This document shows positions 42,598 through 49,846 of a stretch of DNA of 49,846 nucleotides, in pieces (within the stretch, counting starts at the first letter, position 1; each line of letters opens with the position of its first letter). Source of the DNA: Candidatus Gastranaerophilales bacterium (lineage in GTDB: Bacteria > Cyanobacteriota > Vampirovibrionia > Gastranaerophilales > Gastranaerophilaceae). The notes below the pieces were generated by a model, which saw only the letters and a list, made by a program, of their open reading frames with translations, ran no database searches and was not told the DNA's origin. The stretch lies in NCBI GenBank assembly GCA_944323265.1, contig CALURX010000011.1, positions 1 to 49,846 on the forward strand, in the 5' to 3' direction. The position numbers and the translations under genes are program-made.

Positions 42598-42627
42598 AAA
42601 AAAAAGCTGTCTTTTATCAGACAGCTT
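42598..42627 (-). terminator. Terminator of the gcv cluster
   Basis: On the minus strand AAGCTGTCT, GATAAA loop, AGACAGCTT and T8. The stem includes the last codons and the stop of gcvPA, so the operon ends here, without gcvPB. Confidence 0.9.
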
Positions 42628-43855
42628 CAATATAATTTACAATTTCTTCTTCGGTATTCATCTCCGTTGCACAGACCAGTATCCGCCAGCTGTCGAGCTT
42701 TATACCGCCGAGAATATTCTGCTCTTTTAATCTGTTTAAAAATTCATCCGAATCCTTAACCTCAATTACAAATTCATTGAAAAAGTTCTGATTAAGCGTT
42801 CTTATACCTTTGCCCCTGAGCATTTTTGATAAGGCATGCGCCATATTTGCAGACATTATTCCTGTCTGCTTAAACCCTTTTTCACCCATAAGGCTTAGAT
42901 ATAAAGTCGCAGAGAGAGCAATAAGAGATTGATTTGAGCAAATATTGCTGGTAGCTTTTTCTCTTTTTATATGCTGCTCTCTTGTCTGAATCGTGAGTGT
43001 AAAAGCTTGTTTGCCGTCAGCATCAACGGTTCTTCCGACTAATCTTCCCGGAAGTTGTCTCATATAAGCCTCTTTACAAGCCATATAGCCTGCGTGCGGT
43101 CCGCCAAAATTCATCGGAATCCCGAGCGGCTGAATATCTCCGACAACTATATCTGCCTCAGAGGGCGGTTTAATTACAGATAGCGCAGACAAGTTTGCAC
43201 ACACAATTAAAACAGTATCCGGCTTTGTAATTTCCGTAATTTCACCGTAATAATCAGGATATTGAATAAGAACGCAGCAATAGTCTGCCGTGTTTTCAGG
43301 GAGTTCCTCAAACCATTCAAGCTCGATTCCCTGAGCCCAGGCATAGGTCTTAATAACCTCTGCATACTCAGGATTAAGCCTGTTTGAGATAAGTGCCTTA
43401 TTTTTCTTCCCTCTTGCAATCCTGTGCGCCATAAGAACAGCCTCGGCGCAGGCAGATCCGCCGTCATACATTGACGCGTTTGCAATATCCATGCCGGTAA
43501 GACGAGATATCATTGTCTGATATTCGTATATTACCTGCAAAGTTCCTTGCGAAATCTCTGGCTGGTAAGGAGTATATGCTGTTAAAAATTCAAACCTCTG
43601 TGCGACATAGTTTACACAGGCCGGAATAAATTTGTTATAAACTCCGCCTCCAAGAAAATTTGAATACTCAGTCTTGTTCTTTCTTGCAAGAGCCTTAATT
43701 TTTCTTTGAGCTTCCATCTCGCTTAAAGCATCCGGCATATTGAAATCCTTAAATTTTACCGGAATTTGAGTAAACAAATCTTCTATAGAACTGCAAGAAA
43801 CGTCATTCAGCATATCTTGCCTTATTTCATCTGTATGTGCAATAAAATTTTTCAT
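42617..43855 (-). CDS. gcvPA: Glycine dehydrogenase (decarboxylating) subunit 1
   Basis: 412 aa, N-terminal half of the P-protein in the two-subunit form. The start MKNFIAHTDEIRQDML matches the family's T-x-x-D-x-x-x-ML beginning; YTPYQPEISQGTLQVIYEYQTMI, the YDGGSACAEA block, PLGIPMNFGGPHAGYMA and MRQLPGRLVGRT with QTREQHIKREKATSNICSNQ follow. Full length at the C-terminus. The pyridoxal-phosphate-binding subunit 2 (gcvPB) would be needed for activity and is not in the window. The ATG overlaps the gcvH stop (TAATG). Confidence 0.96.
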   Translation of the reverse strand: MKNFIAHTDEIRQDMLNDVSCSSIEDLFTQIPVKFKDFNMPDALSEMEAQRKIKALARKNKTEYSNFLGGGVYNKFIPACVNYVAQRFEFLTAYTPYQPEISQGTLQVIYEYQTMISRLTGMDIANASMYDGGSACAEAVLMAHRIARGKKNKALISNRLNPEYAEVIKTYAWAQGIELEWFEELPENTADYCCVLIQYPDYYGEITEITKPDTVLIVCANLSALSVIKPPSEADIVVGDIQPLGIPMNFGGPHAGYMACKEAYMRQLPGRLVGRTVDADGKQAFTLTIQTREQHIKREKATSNICSNQSLIALSATLYLSLMGEKGFKQTGIMSANMAHALSKMLRGKGIRTLNQNFFNEFVIEVKDSDEFLNRLKEQNILGGIKLDSWRILVCATEMNTEEEIVNYIEAV

Positions 43856-44232
43856 TATTCAACTTCTTCTTTATAATCTGAGTAATCCAATAAATCTGCA
43901 AATTCAACCTGATCTGCTGAAGATTCTATTTTGATGAACCATTTATTTTCATAGCTCTCATCATTCAATAATTCCGGACTGTTTACAATTTCTTCGTTAA
44001 TCTCAACAACTTTTCCGGAAATAGGCATATATATTTCAGAGGCAGCTTTTACAGATTCTATTGTTGCAAAAACTTCATTCTTGGCAAATTCAGAACCAAC
44101 TTCAGGCAGTTCAATAAATACGATATCACCAAGCTGCTCAATTGCGTAATCGGTAATCCCGACTTCGTATTTGTTTTTACTTGTCTCAAGTACATATTCA
44201 TGAGTTTTGGTACATAACATACTTTCGTTCAT
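43855..44232 (-). CDS. gcvH: Glycine cleavage system H protein
   Basis: 125 aa, usual length. The lipoylation Lys lies in VFATIESVKAASEIYMPISG. Start MNESMLCTKTHEYVL with AGGAG 9 nt upstream. It shuttles the aminomethyl group from P-protein to T-protein. About 130 nt separate it from gcvT, an unusual gap within a gcv operon (see the element at 44240-44382). Confidence 0.97.
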   Translation of the reverse strand: MNESMLCTKTHEYVLETSKNKYEVGITDYAIEQLGDIVFIELPEVGSEFAKNEVFATIESVKAASEIYMPISGKVVEINEEIVNSPELLNDESYENKWFIKIESSADQVEFADLLDYSDYKEEVE

Positions 44233-44239
44233 TCAATTT

Positions 44240-44382
44240 GTCTCCTATTATATAATTACTATTCTTATTTGATAAACTTTTTAGTATCAATTGAAGGCTT
44301 CTTCCCTTGAGGACTTTGGCTTCATTTACCAAGATACTTTCCCCGACGGAATATTTACCCTCCCCTTTATGCCTTATTCCGT
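44240..44382 (-). repeat. Repeat-like element between gcvT and gcvH
   Basis: The gap contains the perfect 8-bp pair ACGGAATA (44346-44353)/TATTCCGT (44375-44382), spanning the gcvT stop, and on the minus strand the pieces GGGTAAATA, GAAGCC and AAGGGAAGAAGCC. The same order GGGGTAAATA, AAGCC, AGGGAAAGAA occurs on the minus strand of 22240-22350. The 64-aa minus-strand ORF that passes here has no ribosome binding site and overlaps both genes, so I do not call it. It does not show the tandem aptamer pattern of a glycine riboswitch. Confidence 0.35.
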
Positions 44383-45464
44383 TTGGCAACAAAAGGTTTT
44401 TTGACTATTTCGGCATTGTGGAATTTGTCACGTATCATTACTTGAATTGTAGAGCCTACAGTTAAATTGTCAAGAGGTTTTATATATGCAAGCGCTATAT
44501 TGTCACCTCTAATCGGAGAAATTCCTCCGCTTGTAATAATTCCAACCTTTTCATTGTTGTAGTAAACTTCGTATCCGTGGCGTGCAATCCCCCTATCCAG
44601 CATTTTAAGCCCGACAAGTTTCTTGCGTCCGCCGTTTTTGAGCTGATCTTCTATAACGCTTTTGCCGTTATAATCGGCGGTTTTTGTCTTGGAAACAGAC
44701 CAGCTGAGCCCTGCCTCAACAGGTGTTGTATCTTCGTCTAAATCATTACCATACAAATGGAGTGCTGCTTCCAGCCTCAAAGTATCTCTTGCACCAAGTC
44801 CAATCGGCTTGATTCCGAAATCCTTTCCTGCATCTAAAAGCTTATCCCATAAGTATTCGGAAAATTCGTTTCTTACAAGGATTTCAACTCCATCCTCACC
44901 TGTATATCCGGTTCTTGATACCCAGAGATTTATATTAAACAATTCGCCTCTTTTAATCTTAAAGAACTCGGGCAAATCTGTCAGTCCTAAGCTTTTTATC
45001 AAATCGCAAGCTTTCGGCCCCTGCACGGCAAGAAGAGAATAATTATGAGATTCGTTAACTATAGTTACGTCAAAACCGATTTTGTTTCTGACCATCCAGT
45101 TTAAGTCTTCATCAATTCTTGATGCGTTTGCAATTATTAAATATTTGTTTTCCTCAAGCTTATATATAATCAAATCATCAATAATACCGCCTTTTTTATT
45201 AGTCAGCTGGCAGTATACGGCTTTTAAATCCACAAGCTTTGTTATATCCTGTGGTACAAGCTTGTTTAAAAACGGAAGAGCATCTTCTCCATAAACAATT
45301 ATTTCTCCCATATGAGAAACATCAAATATACCCACAGCCTCTCTTACTGTCTTATGCTCCTCTATAATAGAAGAATACTGCACCGGCATTTCCCAGCCTG
45401 CAAAGTCAACCATTCTTGCGCCAAGCGCAATATGCTTATCGTGTAAAAAAGTCTGTTTAGTCAT
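44367..45464 (-). CDS. gcvT: Aminomethyltransferase (glycine cleavage T protein)
   Basis: 365 aa, normal length. TKQTFLHDKHIALGARMVDFAGWEMPVQY, the folate-binding FDVSHMGEI region, LLAVQGPKA, SRTGYTGEDGVEI, and the C-terminal GGISPIRGDNIALAYI fit the family. It releases ammonia and passes the methylene group to tetrahydrofolate, feeding the folate pool that FolD (11.5 kb) interconverts. First gene of the gcv cluster; GAGGGG precedes the ATG. Confidence 0.97.
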   Translation of the reverse strand: MTKQTFLHDKHIALGARMVDFAGWEMPVQYSSIIEEHKTVREAVGIFDVSHMGEIIVYGEDALPFLNKLVPQDITKLVDLKAVYCQLTNKKGGIIDDLIIYKLEENKYLIIANASRIDEDLNWMVRNKIGFDVTIVNESHNYSLLAVQGPKACDLIKSLGLTDLPEFFKIKRGELFNINLWVSRTGYTGEDGVEILVRNEFSEYLWDKLLDAGKDFGIKPIGLGARDTLRLEAALHLYGNDLDEDTTPVEAGLSWSVSKTKTADYNGKSVIEDQLKNGGRKKLVGLKMLDRGIARHGYEVYYNNEKVGIITSGGISPIRGDNIALAYIKPLDNLTVGSTIQVMIRDKFHNAEIVKKPFVAKRNKA

Positions 45465-45537
45465 ATCCCCTCATCTTTCTTATTTTATTTTCGTAATAAA
45501 TGCTATTCCTGTCAAGAGGCAAGATTTTGTTAATATA

Positions 45538-45572
45538 AAAATAATACCACCCCATTAAGGTGGCATTATTTT
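45538..45572 (-). terminator. Terminator of the Cys-rich protein gene
   Basis: On the minus strand AATAATGCCACC and GGTGGTATTATT pair (one G:U) and are followed by TTTATATT. It separates the Cys-rich gene from gcvT. Confidence 0.85.
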
Positions 45573-45593
45573 AAGTAGCAACAAAAAGGTTTA

Positions 45594-45950
45594 TTACTTA
45601 GTCATTTCTTGTAATCTGTCACAAGCATCGCAAGGCTGAGGAGCTGCTTTTTGACAAGGATTGCAAGGCGCTTTCTTCGCACAAGGATCACAAGGTGCGG
45701 CCTTCTTGCAAGGATCGCATTCTTGCGTCTTTATTGGTGCTGCAGCACCTGTGCAAGGATCACACTGGCATGGATCTTTTTTGCATTTGTCGCATTTTTT
45801 CTTTTCGGGTTTGCAGCCGCAATCCGCTTTTCTGCAATTACTTCCCCAGTATGCAGGATTTAAATTTGACCAGTCAAATGCGTTTGCGCTCTGACTTCCG
45901 ATAATTGATACTATCCCGAGAACAGCCAATACAGATAATGTTTTTTTCAT
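45594..45950 (-). CDS. Secreted cysteine-rich protein with PCxPC repeats
   Basis: 118 aa. A clear signal peptide (residues 1-24, MKKTLSVLAVLGIVSIIG to ANA) is followed by FDWSNLNPAYWGSNC and a tail of 16 Cys among Pro, Lys and Asp: units like CDPC and CNPC separated by KKAAP/AKKAP spacers. No enzyme domain. The paired cysteines could bind metal (metallothionein-like) or form disulfide-linked surface or matrix protein; the repeat pattern does not decide this. It has its own ribosome binding site (AAAGGAG) and terminator, so it is a monocistronic gene. Family not recognised. Confidence 0.82.
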   Translation of the reverse strand: MKKTLSVLAVLGIVSIIGSQSANAFDWSNLNPAYWGSNCRKADCGCKPEKKKCDKCKKDPCQCDPCTGAAAPIKTQECDPCKKAAPCDPCAKKAPCNPCQKAAPQPCDACDRLQEMTK

Positions 45951-46062
45951 CTCTTACTCCTTTTTTTACATTAATGAACTGTATTTTTAATACATATCTA
46001 TTGTAAAAAAAGAGAAGTGAATTACCATGAGCCACAAGGGGAAATTATAAATAGACACCCTG

Positions 46063-47088
46063 CTAATTGCGCGTTTTATCAATCAGTTTATTTTCATTAT
46101 TCCAATTGAAAGATGAGCGAATTTCGCTGCCTATTTTTTCAATTAAATGTCCTTTAGATTCCGCTCTTAATTTTGTAAATCTTTCTCCGCCGGATTTCAT
46201 CTCTTCCATAAACTCATTGGCATACTTGCCGTTTTGTATATCTTCAAGAATCTTTTTCATCTCAGCTTTAACATTAGCATTAATCAGTTTCCCGCCTCTG
46301 GTTAAATCTCCGTATTCTGCGTTATTTGATACCGAATAGTGCATATCTTCAATTCCGCCTTCATATATCAAATCAACAATTAGTTTAAGTTCATGGCATA
46401 CTTCAAAATATGCCATATATGGAGAATAGCCTGCCTCAACTAATGTTTCAAAAGCAGTTTTGATAAGTGCCGAACACCCGCCGCATAAAACAGCTTGTTC
46501 TCCGAACAAATCAGTCTCGGTTTCTTCTCTGAAGGTTGTTTCTATAATCCCGGTTCTTCCGGAGCCGATTGCCGCTGCATAAGATAATGCTACGTCTTTG
46601 GCGTCACCGCTTACATCACTATAAACAGCAATTAATGATGGGACACCTCGTCCTGCTTTGTATTCACTTCTAACAGTATGGCCGGGAGCCTTAGGAGCTA
46701 CCATAATAACATTGACACCCTTTGGAGGTTTAATAAATCCATAATGAATATTAAAACCGTGAGAAAACATCAGATACTGACCATCTCTTAAATACGGTTC
46801 AATTTCTTCCTGATAAACTTTTGCCTGTACTTCATCCGGGATAAGAATTTGGACAATATCCGCCTGCTTTACGGCTTCTGATATTGGCATTGTTGTTAGT
46901 CCGTAATCTTTTGCTTTTATATCGGAAGCTCCGCCCTGCCTTAGTCCAAAAATAACATCACATCCGGAATCCTTAAGATTAACCCCTTGACCATAGCCTT
47001 GTGAGCCAAAGCCGATAATTGCTATTTTTTTTGATTTGATTAATTCTTGATTAATATCTTTGTCTAAATAGATTTTTAAGCTTTCCAT
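46063..47088 (-). CDS. ilvC: Ketol-acid reductoisomerase (NADP+)
   Basis: 341 aa, class I short form. Rossmann motif GFGSQG (26-31), phosphate-binding loop LRQGGAS, catalytic His in FSHGFNIHY, and the Mg2+ site DLFGEQAVLCGG with the later E in CHELKLIVDLIYEGG. It converts acetolactate to dihydroxy-isovalerate in valine/leucine/isoleucine synthesis. The ATG overlaps the gyrA stop by one base (TAATG), an unusual partnership; no other ilv gene is near. Confidence 0.96.
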   Translation of the reverse strand: MESLKIYLDKDINQELIKSKKIAIIGFGSQGYGQGVNLKDSGCDVIFGLRQGGASDIKAKDYGLTTMPISEAVKQADIVQILIPDEVQAKVYQEEIEPYLRDGQYLMFSHGFNIHYGFIKPPKGVNVIMVAPKAPGHTVRSEYKAGRGVPSLIAVYSDVSGDAKDVALSYAAAIGSGRTGIIETTFREETETDLFGEQAVLCGGCSALIKTAFETLVEAGYSPYMAYFEVCHELKLIVDLIYEGGIEDMHYSVSNNAEYGDLTRGGKLINANVKAEMKKILEDIQNGKYANEFMEEMKSGGERFTKLRAESKGHLIEKIGSEIRSSFNWNNENKLIDKTRN

Positions 47089-49637
47089 TATTCTTCATCT
47101 CCCAATATGGAAGTTTGCTCTCCGGAAGGTGTCATCTCTTCAATTGAGCATCCTCCGGCGGGTTCGCTTTCATCATCTTTATCTGTATTGACAATCTTGT
47201 TAACAGAAACAACAGTGTCATTATCAACAAGGTTCTGTGCTCTTACACCTGTTGCAGGTCTGCCCTGACAAGAGATGTCTCCGGCCTTAATCCTTGTTAC
47301 AATGCCGTTTGCGGTTACAAGCATAATCTCGTCTTTTTCTTCAACGATTGTCAATGCAACAAGTCTTGACATATTTGATTTGAACTTGGTTGCAATCAAA
47401 CCGATTCCGCCTCTGTTTTGCGTACGGAATTCAGAAAGTTTTGTACGTTTGCCAAAGCCGTCCGATGTTACGACAAGCAGGTCCGCATCATAATTCTTAG
47501 GAACTATATCACAACCAATAATTGTGTCTGCTGAACGAAGTTTCATAGATGTAACACCGCGTGCGCTTCTGCCCAGAGGTCTCAAATCTTCTATCGGGAA
47601 TCTGATTGCCATACCGCAAGATGTACCGATTATGATTTCATCATTTGATTTTGCAAGTTTTACCCAATTTAATCTGTCGCCTTCTTCAAGAGATATTGCA
47701 ATAATACCGCTTCTTCTTATATTTACAAAATTATCAAGCTCAATTCTCTTGATGTAACCTTTTTGTGTAAGCATAATAAGATTCAACTCGTGAGAGAAGC
47801 TGCTTACCGGAACGACAGCCGTAATAGTTTCACCCTGCTCTATCGGAAGTACGTTCACTATCGGAAGTCCCTTAGACTGACGTCCGCCTTCAGGGAAGTC
47901 ATATACGTTAAGGCTGTATACAATACCTTTTGACGAGAAGAACAATACTTTATCATGCATCATTGCAGTAAAGAAGTGCTGAATATCGTCGTCATCTTTG
48001 GTTTTCATTCCTGCCTTACCGCGTGTTGCACGATTCTGGCGTTCAAAGGTGTCGAGAGAAATTCTCTTTAAATATCCTTGATGAGTGATAAACACTGCCA
48101 TCGGAGTATTCGGAGTTAAATCTTCAATTGTAACTTCTCCCTGTTCCGGAACTATCTGTGTTTTTCTGTCATCACCGTATTTTTCCTTGTCTTCCAGAAG
48201 TTCTTTCTTGATAATATCAAGAACTTTTTGTCTGTCGGCAAGAATTTCTTCATATTCAGTAATCTTTTTAAGAAGTTCATCGTATTCAGACTTAATTTTG
48301 TCTTGTTCTAAACCTGTTAACCTTCTTAATTGCATTTCCAGGATTGCATTAGCCTGATCCACATCAAGCCCAAATCTGCTCATCAACCCAACTCTTGCAT
48401 CATCAGTAGTTTTAGATTTCTTGATAAGTTCAATTACTTCATCCAAAGAGCCGAGTGCAATCAATAACCCTGCTAAAATATGCGCTCTGATTTTAGCTTT
48501 TTTCAAGAAGTAAATTGTTCTTCTCGTAACAATTTCAACCCTGTGTTCCACAAATTCGTTTAACACTTCATAAAGATTCAGAAGTCTCGGCTGCTTTCCG
48601 CACAACGTAACCATATTTACGCCGAATGTTGTAGCAAGCTGGGTATATTTGAACAAATTATTTTTAACAACTTCCGGTTTAGCATCGCGCTTAAGTTCAA
48701 TAACAATACGCATGCCGTCTCTGTCAGATTCATCACGCAAATCTGAAATGCCGTTGATTCTCTGGTCTTTAACCAATTCTGCAATTTTTTCAATAAGCTG
48801 CGCTTTGTTAACCTGATACGGAATCTCAGTAACGATTATAGCGGTTCTGGTTTGTCTTCCGCCTCCGCCTGGAATTTCTTCAATAGTTGCAACAGCAGAC
48901 ATTTTAATAGAGCCGCGGCCGGTTTCGTAAGCCTGTTTAATATCGTTTAGCCCTACAATAGTTGCGGCAGTCGGGAAATCCGGTCCTTTGATATGTTCCA
49001 TCAATTCAGATACGGTAATTTGAGGATTATCAATCAGAGCGATTGTTCCGTCAACAACTTCTCTCAGGTTATGCGGAGGAATATTTGTAGCCATACCAAC
49101 GGCAATACCTGATACGCCGTTTAATAAAAGCATCGGAAGTCTTACTGGAAGTACAGATGGTTCTTCTAATGAACCGTCGAAGTTTGGCACAAAATCAACA
49201 GTTTCACAGTCAATATCCGCAAGCATAGATGTTGTAATCTTGTGCATTCTTGCTTCTGTATAACGCATTGCAGCCGCACCGTCACCGTCAACAGAACCGA
49301 AGTTGCCGTGTCCGTCTACTGTCAGATACCTTGTAGAAAAATCTTGAGCCATACGTACAAGCGCATCATATACGGCAGTATCACCGTGAGGGTGGTATTT
49401 ACCGAGAACTTCACCAACAATACGAGCACATTTCTTGAACGGTTTGTCCGGTGTCATGCCAAGCTCGTTCATTGCGTATAAAATTCTTCTGTGAACTGGC
49501 TTTAAGCCATCTCTTACATCCGGAAGCGCACGACCAATGATTACACTCATTGCGTAATCTATATATGAACGCTTCATCTCTTCTCTTATATTAACCGGTA
49601 CAATCTTACCATCTGAAAACATGTTCTGTTGAGTCAA
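47088..49637 (-). CDS. gyrA: DNA gyrase subunit A
   Basis: 849 aa. Catalytic Tyr126 lies in [10 protein letters not shown]. The quinolone-determining region reads [20 protein letters not shown] with Thr87 at the Ser83 (E. coli) position and Asp91 at Asp87. The six-bladed C-terminal DNA-wrapping domain is present, with a GyrA-box form QNRGGIG (consensus QRRGGKG), which supports gyrase over topoisomerase IV. An acidic tail ends the protein. ATG is preceded by a purine-rich GAGGAGAAAG. ilvC is translationally coupled downstream. Confidence 0.96.
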   Translation of the reverse strand: MTQQNMFSDGKIVPVNIREEMKRSYIDYAMSVIIGRALPDVRDGLKPVHRRILYAMNELGMTPDKPFKKCARIVGEVLGKYHPHGDTAVYDALVRMAQDFSTRYLTVDGHGNFGSVDGDGAAAMRYTEARMHKITTSMLADIDCETVDFVPNFDGSLEEPSVLPVRLPMLLLNGVSGIAVGMATNIPPHNLREVVDGTIALIDNPQITVSELMEHIKGPDFPTAATIVGLNDIKQAYETGRGSIKMSAVATIEEIPGGGGRQTRTAIIVTEIPYQVNKAQLIEKIAELVKDQRINGISDLRDESDRDGMRIVIELKRDAKPEVVKNNLFKYTQLATTFGVNMVTLCGKQPRLLNLYEVLNEFVEHRVEIVTRRTIYFLKKAKIRAHILAGLLIALGSLDEVIELIKKSKTTDDARVGLMSRFGLDVDQANAILEMQLRRLTGLEQDKIKSEYDELLKKITEYEEILADRQKVLDIIKKELLEDKEKYGDDRKTQIVPEQGEVTIEDLTPNTPMAVFITHQGYLKRISLDTFERQNRATRGKAGMKTKDDDDIQHFFTAMMHDKVLFFSSKGIVYSLNVYDFPEGGRQSKGLPIVNVLPIEQGETITAVVPVSSFSHELNLIMLTQKGYIKRIELDNFVNIRRSGIIAISLEEGDRLNWVKLAKSNDEIIIGTSCGMAIRFPIEDLRPLGRSARGVTSMKLRSADTIIGCDIVPKNYDADLLVVTSDGFGKRTKLSEFRTQNRGGIGLIATKFKSNMSRLVALTIVEEKDEIMLVTANGIVTRIKAGDISCQGRPATGVRAQNLVDNDTVVSVNKIVNTDKDDESEPAGGCSIEEMTPSGEQTSILGDEE

Positions 49638-49669
49638 AATCTTTCTCCTCTATCCCTCTGTATCTATAT

Positions 49670-49700
49670 ATTATAGTAGCACAAAAAACATTTGTGTAAA
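49670..49700 (-). promoter_or_regulatory. Probable gyrA promoter
   Basis: On the minus strand TTTACA (49700-49695), 19 nt, TATAAT (49675-49670), about 33 nt before the gyrA start. The spacing is slightly long. Confidence 0.5.
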
Positions 49701-49846
49701 GTTAACTATTATTGCATGCTACTATTTTTCTATATAAAATATATACCCTTTAAATCCAGTGTTTATAATATTACAGGATTCAAGAAGTAATCGCAACACT
49801 ATCTCGTAAAAGGTACTAAAATAGTAAAAGAAAGGAGATAGCCACG
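49701..49846 (+). promoter_or_regulatory. Upstream region and ribosome binding site of a plus-strand gene beyond the window
   Basis: AAAGGAGATAG at 49831-49841 is a strong ribosome binding site whose start codon would lie at or just after the last base. A TATAAT at 49764-49769 may be its -10; no clear -35 is seen. A small inverted repeat TACTA-AAA-TAGTA lies at 49814-49826. Confidence 0.5.

Noticed and set aside
44233-44366. Glycine riboswitch in or before the gcv cluster
   Set aside because: Neither the gcvT upstream region nor the gcvT-gcvH gap shows the tandem aptamer pattern; only a simple hairpin and repeat-like pieces are seen.
44198-44392. 64-aa minus-strand ORF between gcvT and gcvH
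   Set aside because: It overlaps the end of gcvT and the start of gcvH in another frame and has no ribosome binding site of its own.

Overview
The window looks like a chromosomal piece of a non-photosynthetic relative of Cyanobacteria, most likely a gut-type melainabacterium (Vampirovibrionia/Gastranaerophilales-like). Three observations support this: the RNA polymerase beta' subunit is encoded by two adjacent genes (rpoC1, rpoC2), the cyanobacterial arrangement; the DNA is AT-rich; and flagellar export genes sit beside fermentative-type metabolism with no photosynthesis gene. AsmA-like and SPOR proteins point to a diderm envelope. The lineage is inferred from gene content, not from a tree.

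Layout: 1-500 holds the 3' end of 23S rRNA, a long structured spacer, 5S rRNA and a strong terminator. 640-1570 carries a small helical protein gene and a secreted matrixin-type metalloprotease whose mRNA looks leaderless. 1.6-10.7 kb is rpoB-rpoC1-rpoC2. 10.8-12.3 kb pairs a CooC-like ATPase with folD. 12.4-13.5 kb has an orphan 143-aa helical protein gene and ispF. 13.6-19.6 kb is the flagellar-type export operon fliP-fliQ-fliR-flhB-flhA, ending in a PilZ protein and a small membrane protein. leuS follows to 22.2 kb. The 22.2-22.65 kb gap between convergent genes holds repeat-like sequence and a perfect triplex-capable element.

22.7-31.3 kb is a six-gene minus-strand block, in transcription order: degenerate histidine-kinase-like protein, MsmX/UgpC-type ABC ATPase, AsmA-like protein, degenerate PilZ-like protein, TPR protein, uridine-kinase-like P-loop protein. 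31.4-35.4 kb has a DnaJ with a halved zinc finger, an orphan DNA methyltransferase, a DUF167 protein, a small helical protein and a Na+/H+ antiporter. 35.4-36.2 kb has two more small helical protein genes that share an unusual promoter block with the one at 12.4-12.8 kb. 36.3-41.3 kb runs HEAT protein, queC, DUF366, SPOR, winged helix and DUF262-like protein, then a small unknown. 41.3-45.5 kb is a nucleoside transporter and a glycine cleavage cluster gcvT-gcvH-gcvPA without gcvPB. The window ends with a cysteine-rich secreted protein, ilvC and gyrA on the minus strand, and a ribosome binding site for a plus-strand gene that starts outside.

The most unusual signals are: (1) a promoter block (20-mer core plus 13-bp palindrome at identical 29-nt spacing) shared by distant genes for small helical proteins, which could be substrates of the export apparatus; (2) a polypyrimidine mirror repeat followed by its complementary purine arm, able to form 15 consecutive base triples; (3) a sensor-kinase-like protein with every catalytic motif lost; (4) a winged-helix/DUF262-like gene pair with an altered signature motif. 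No CRISPR array, insertion sequence, prophage or tRNA gene was seen.
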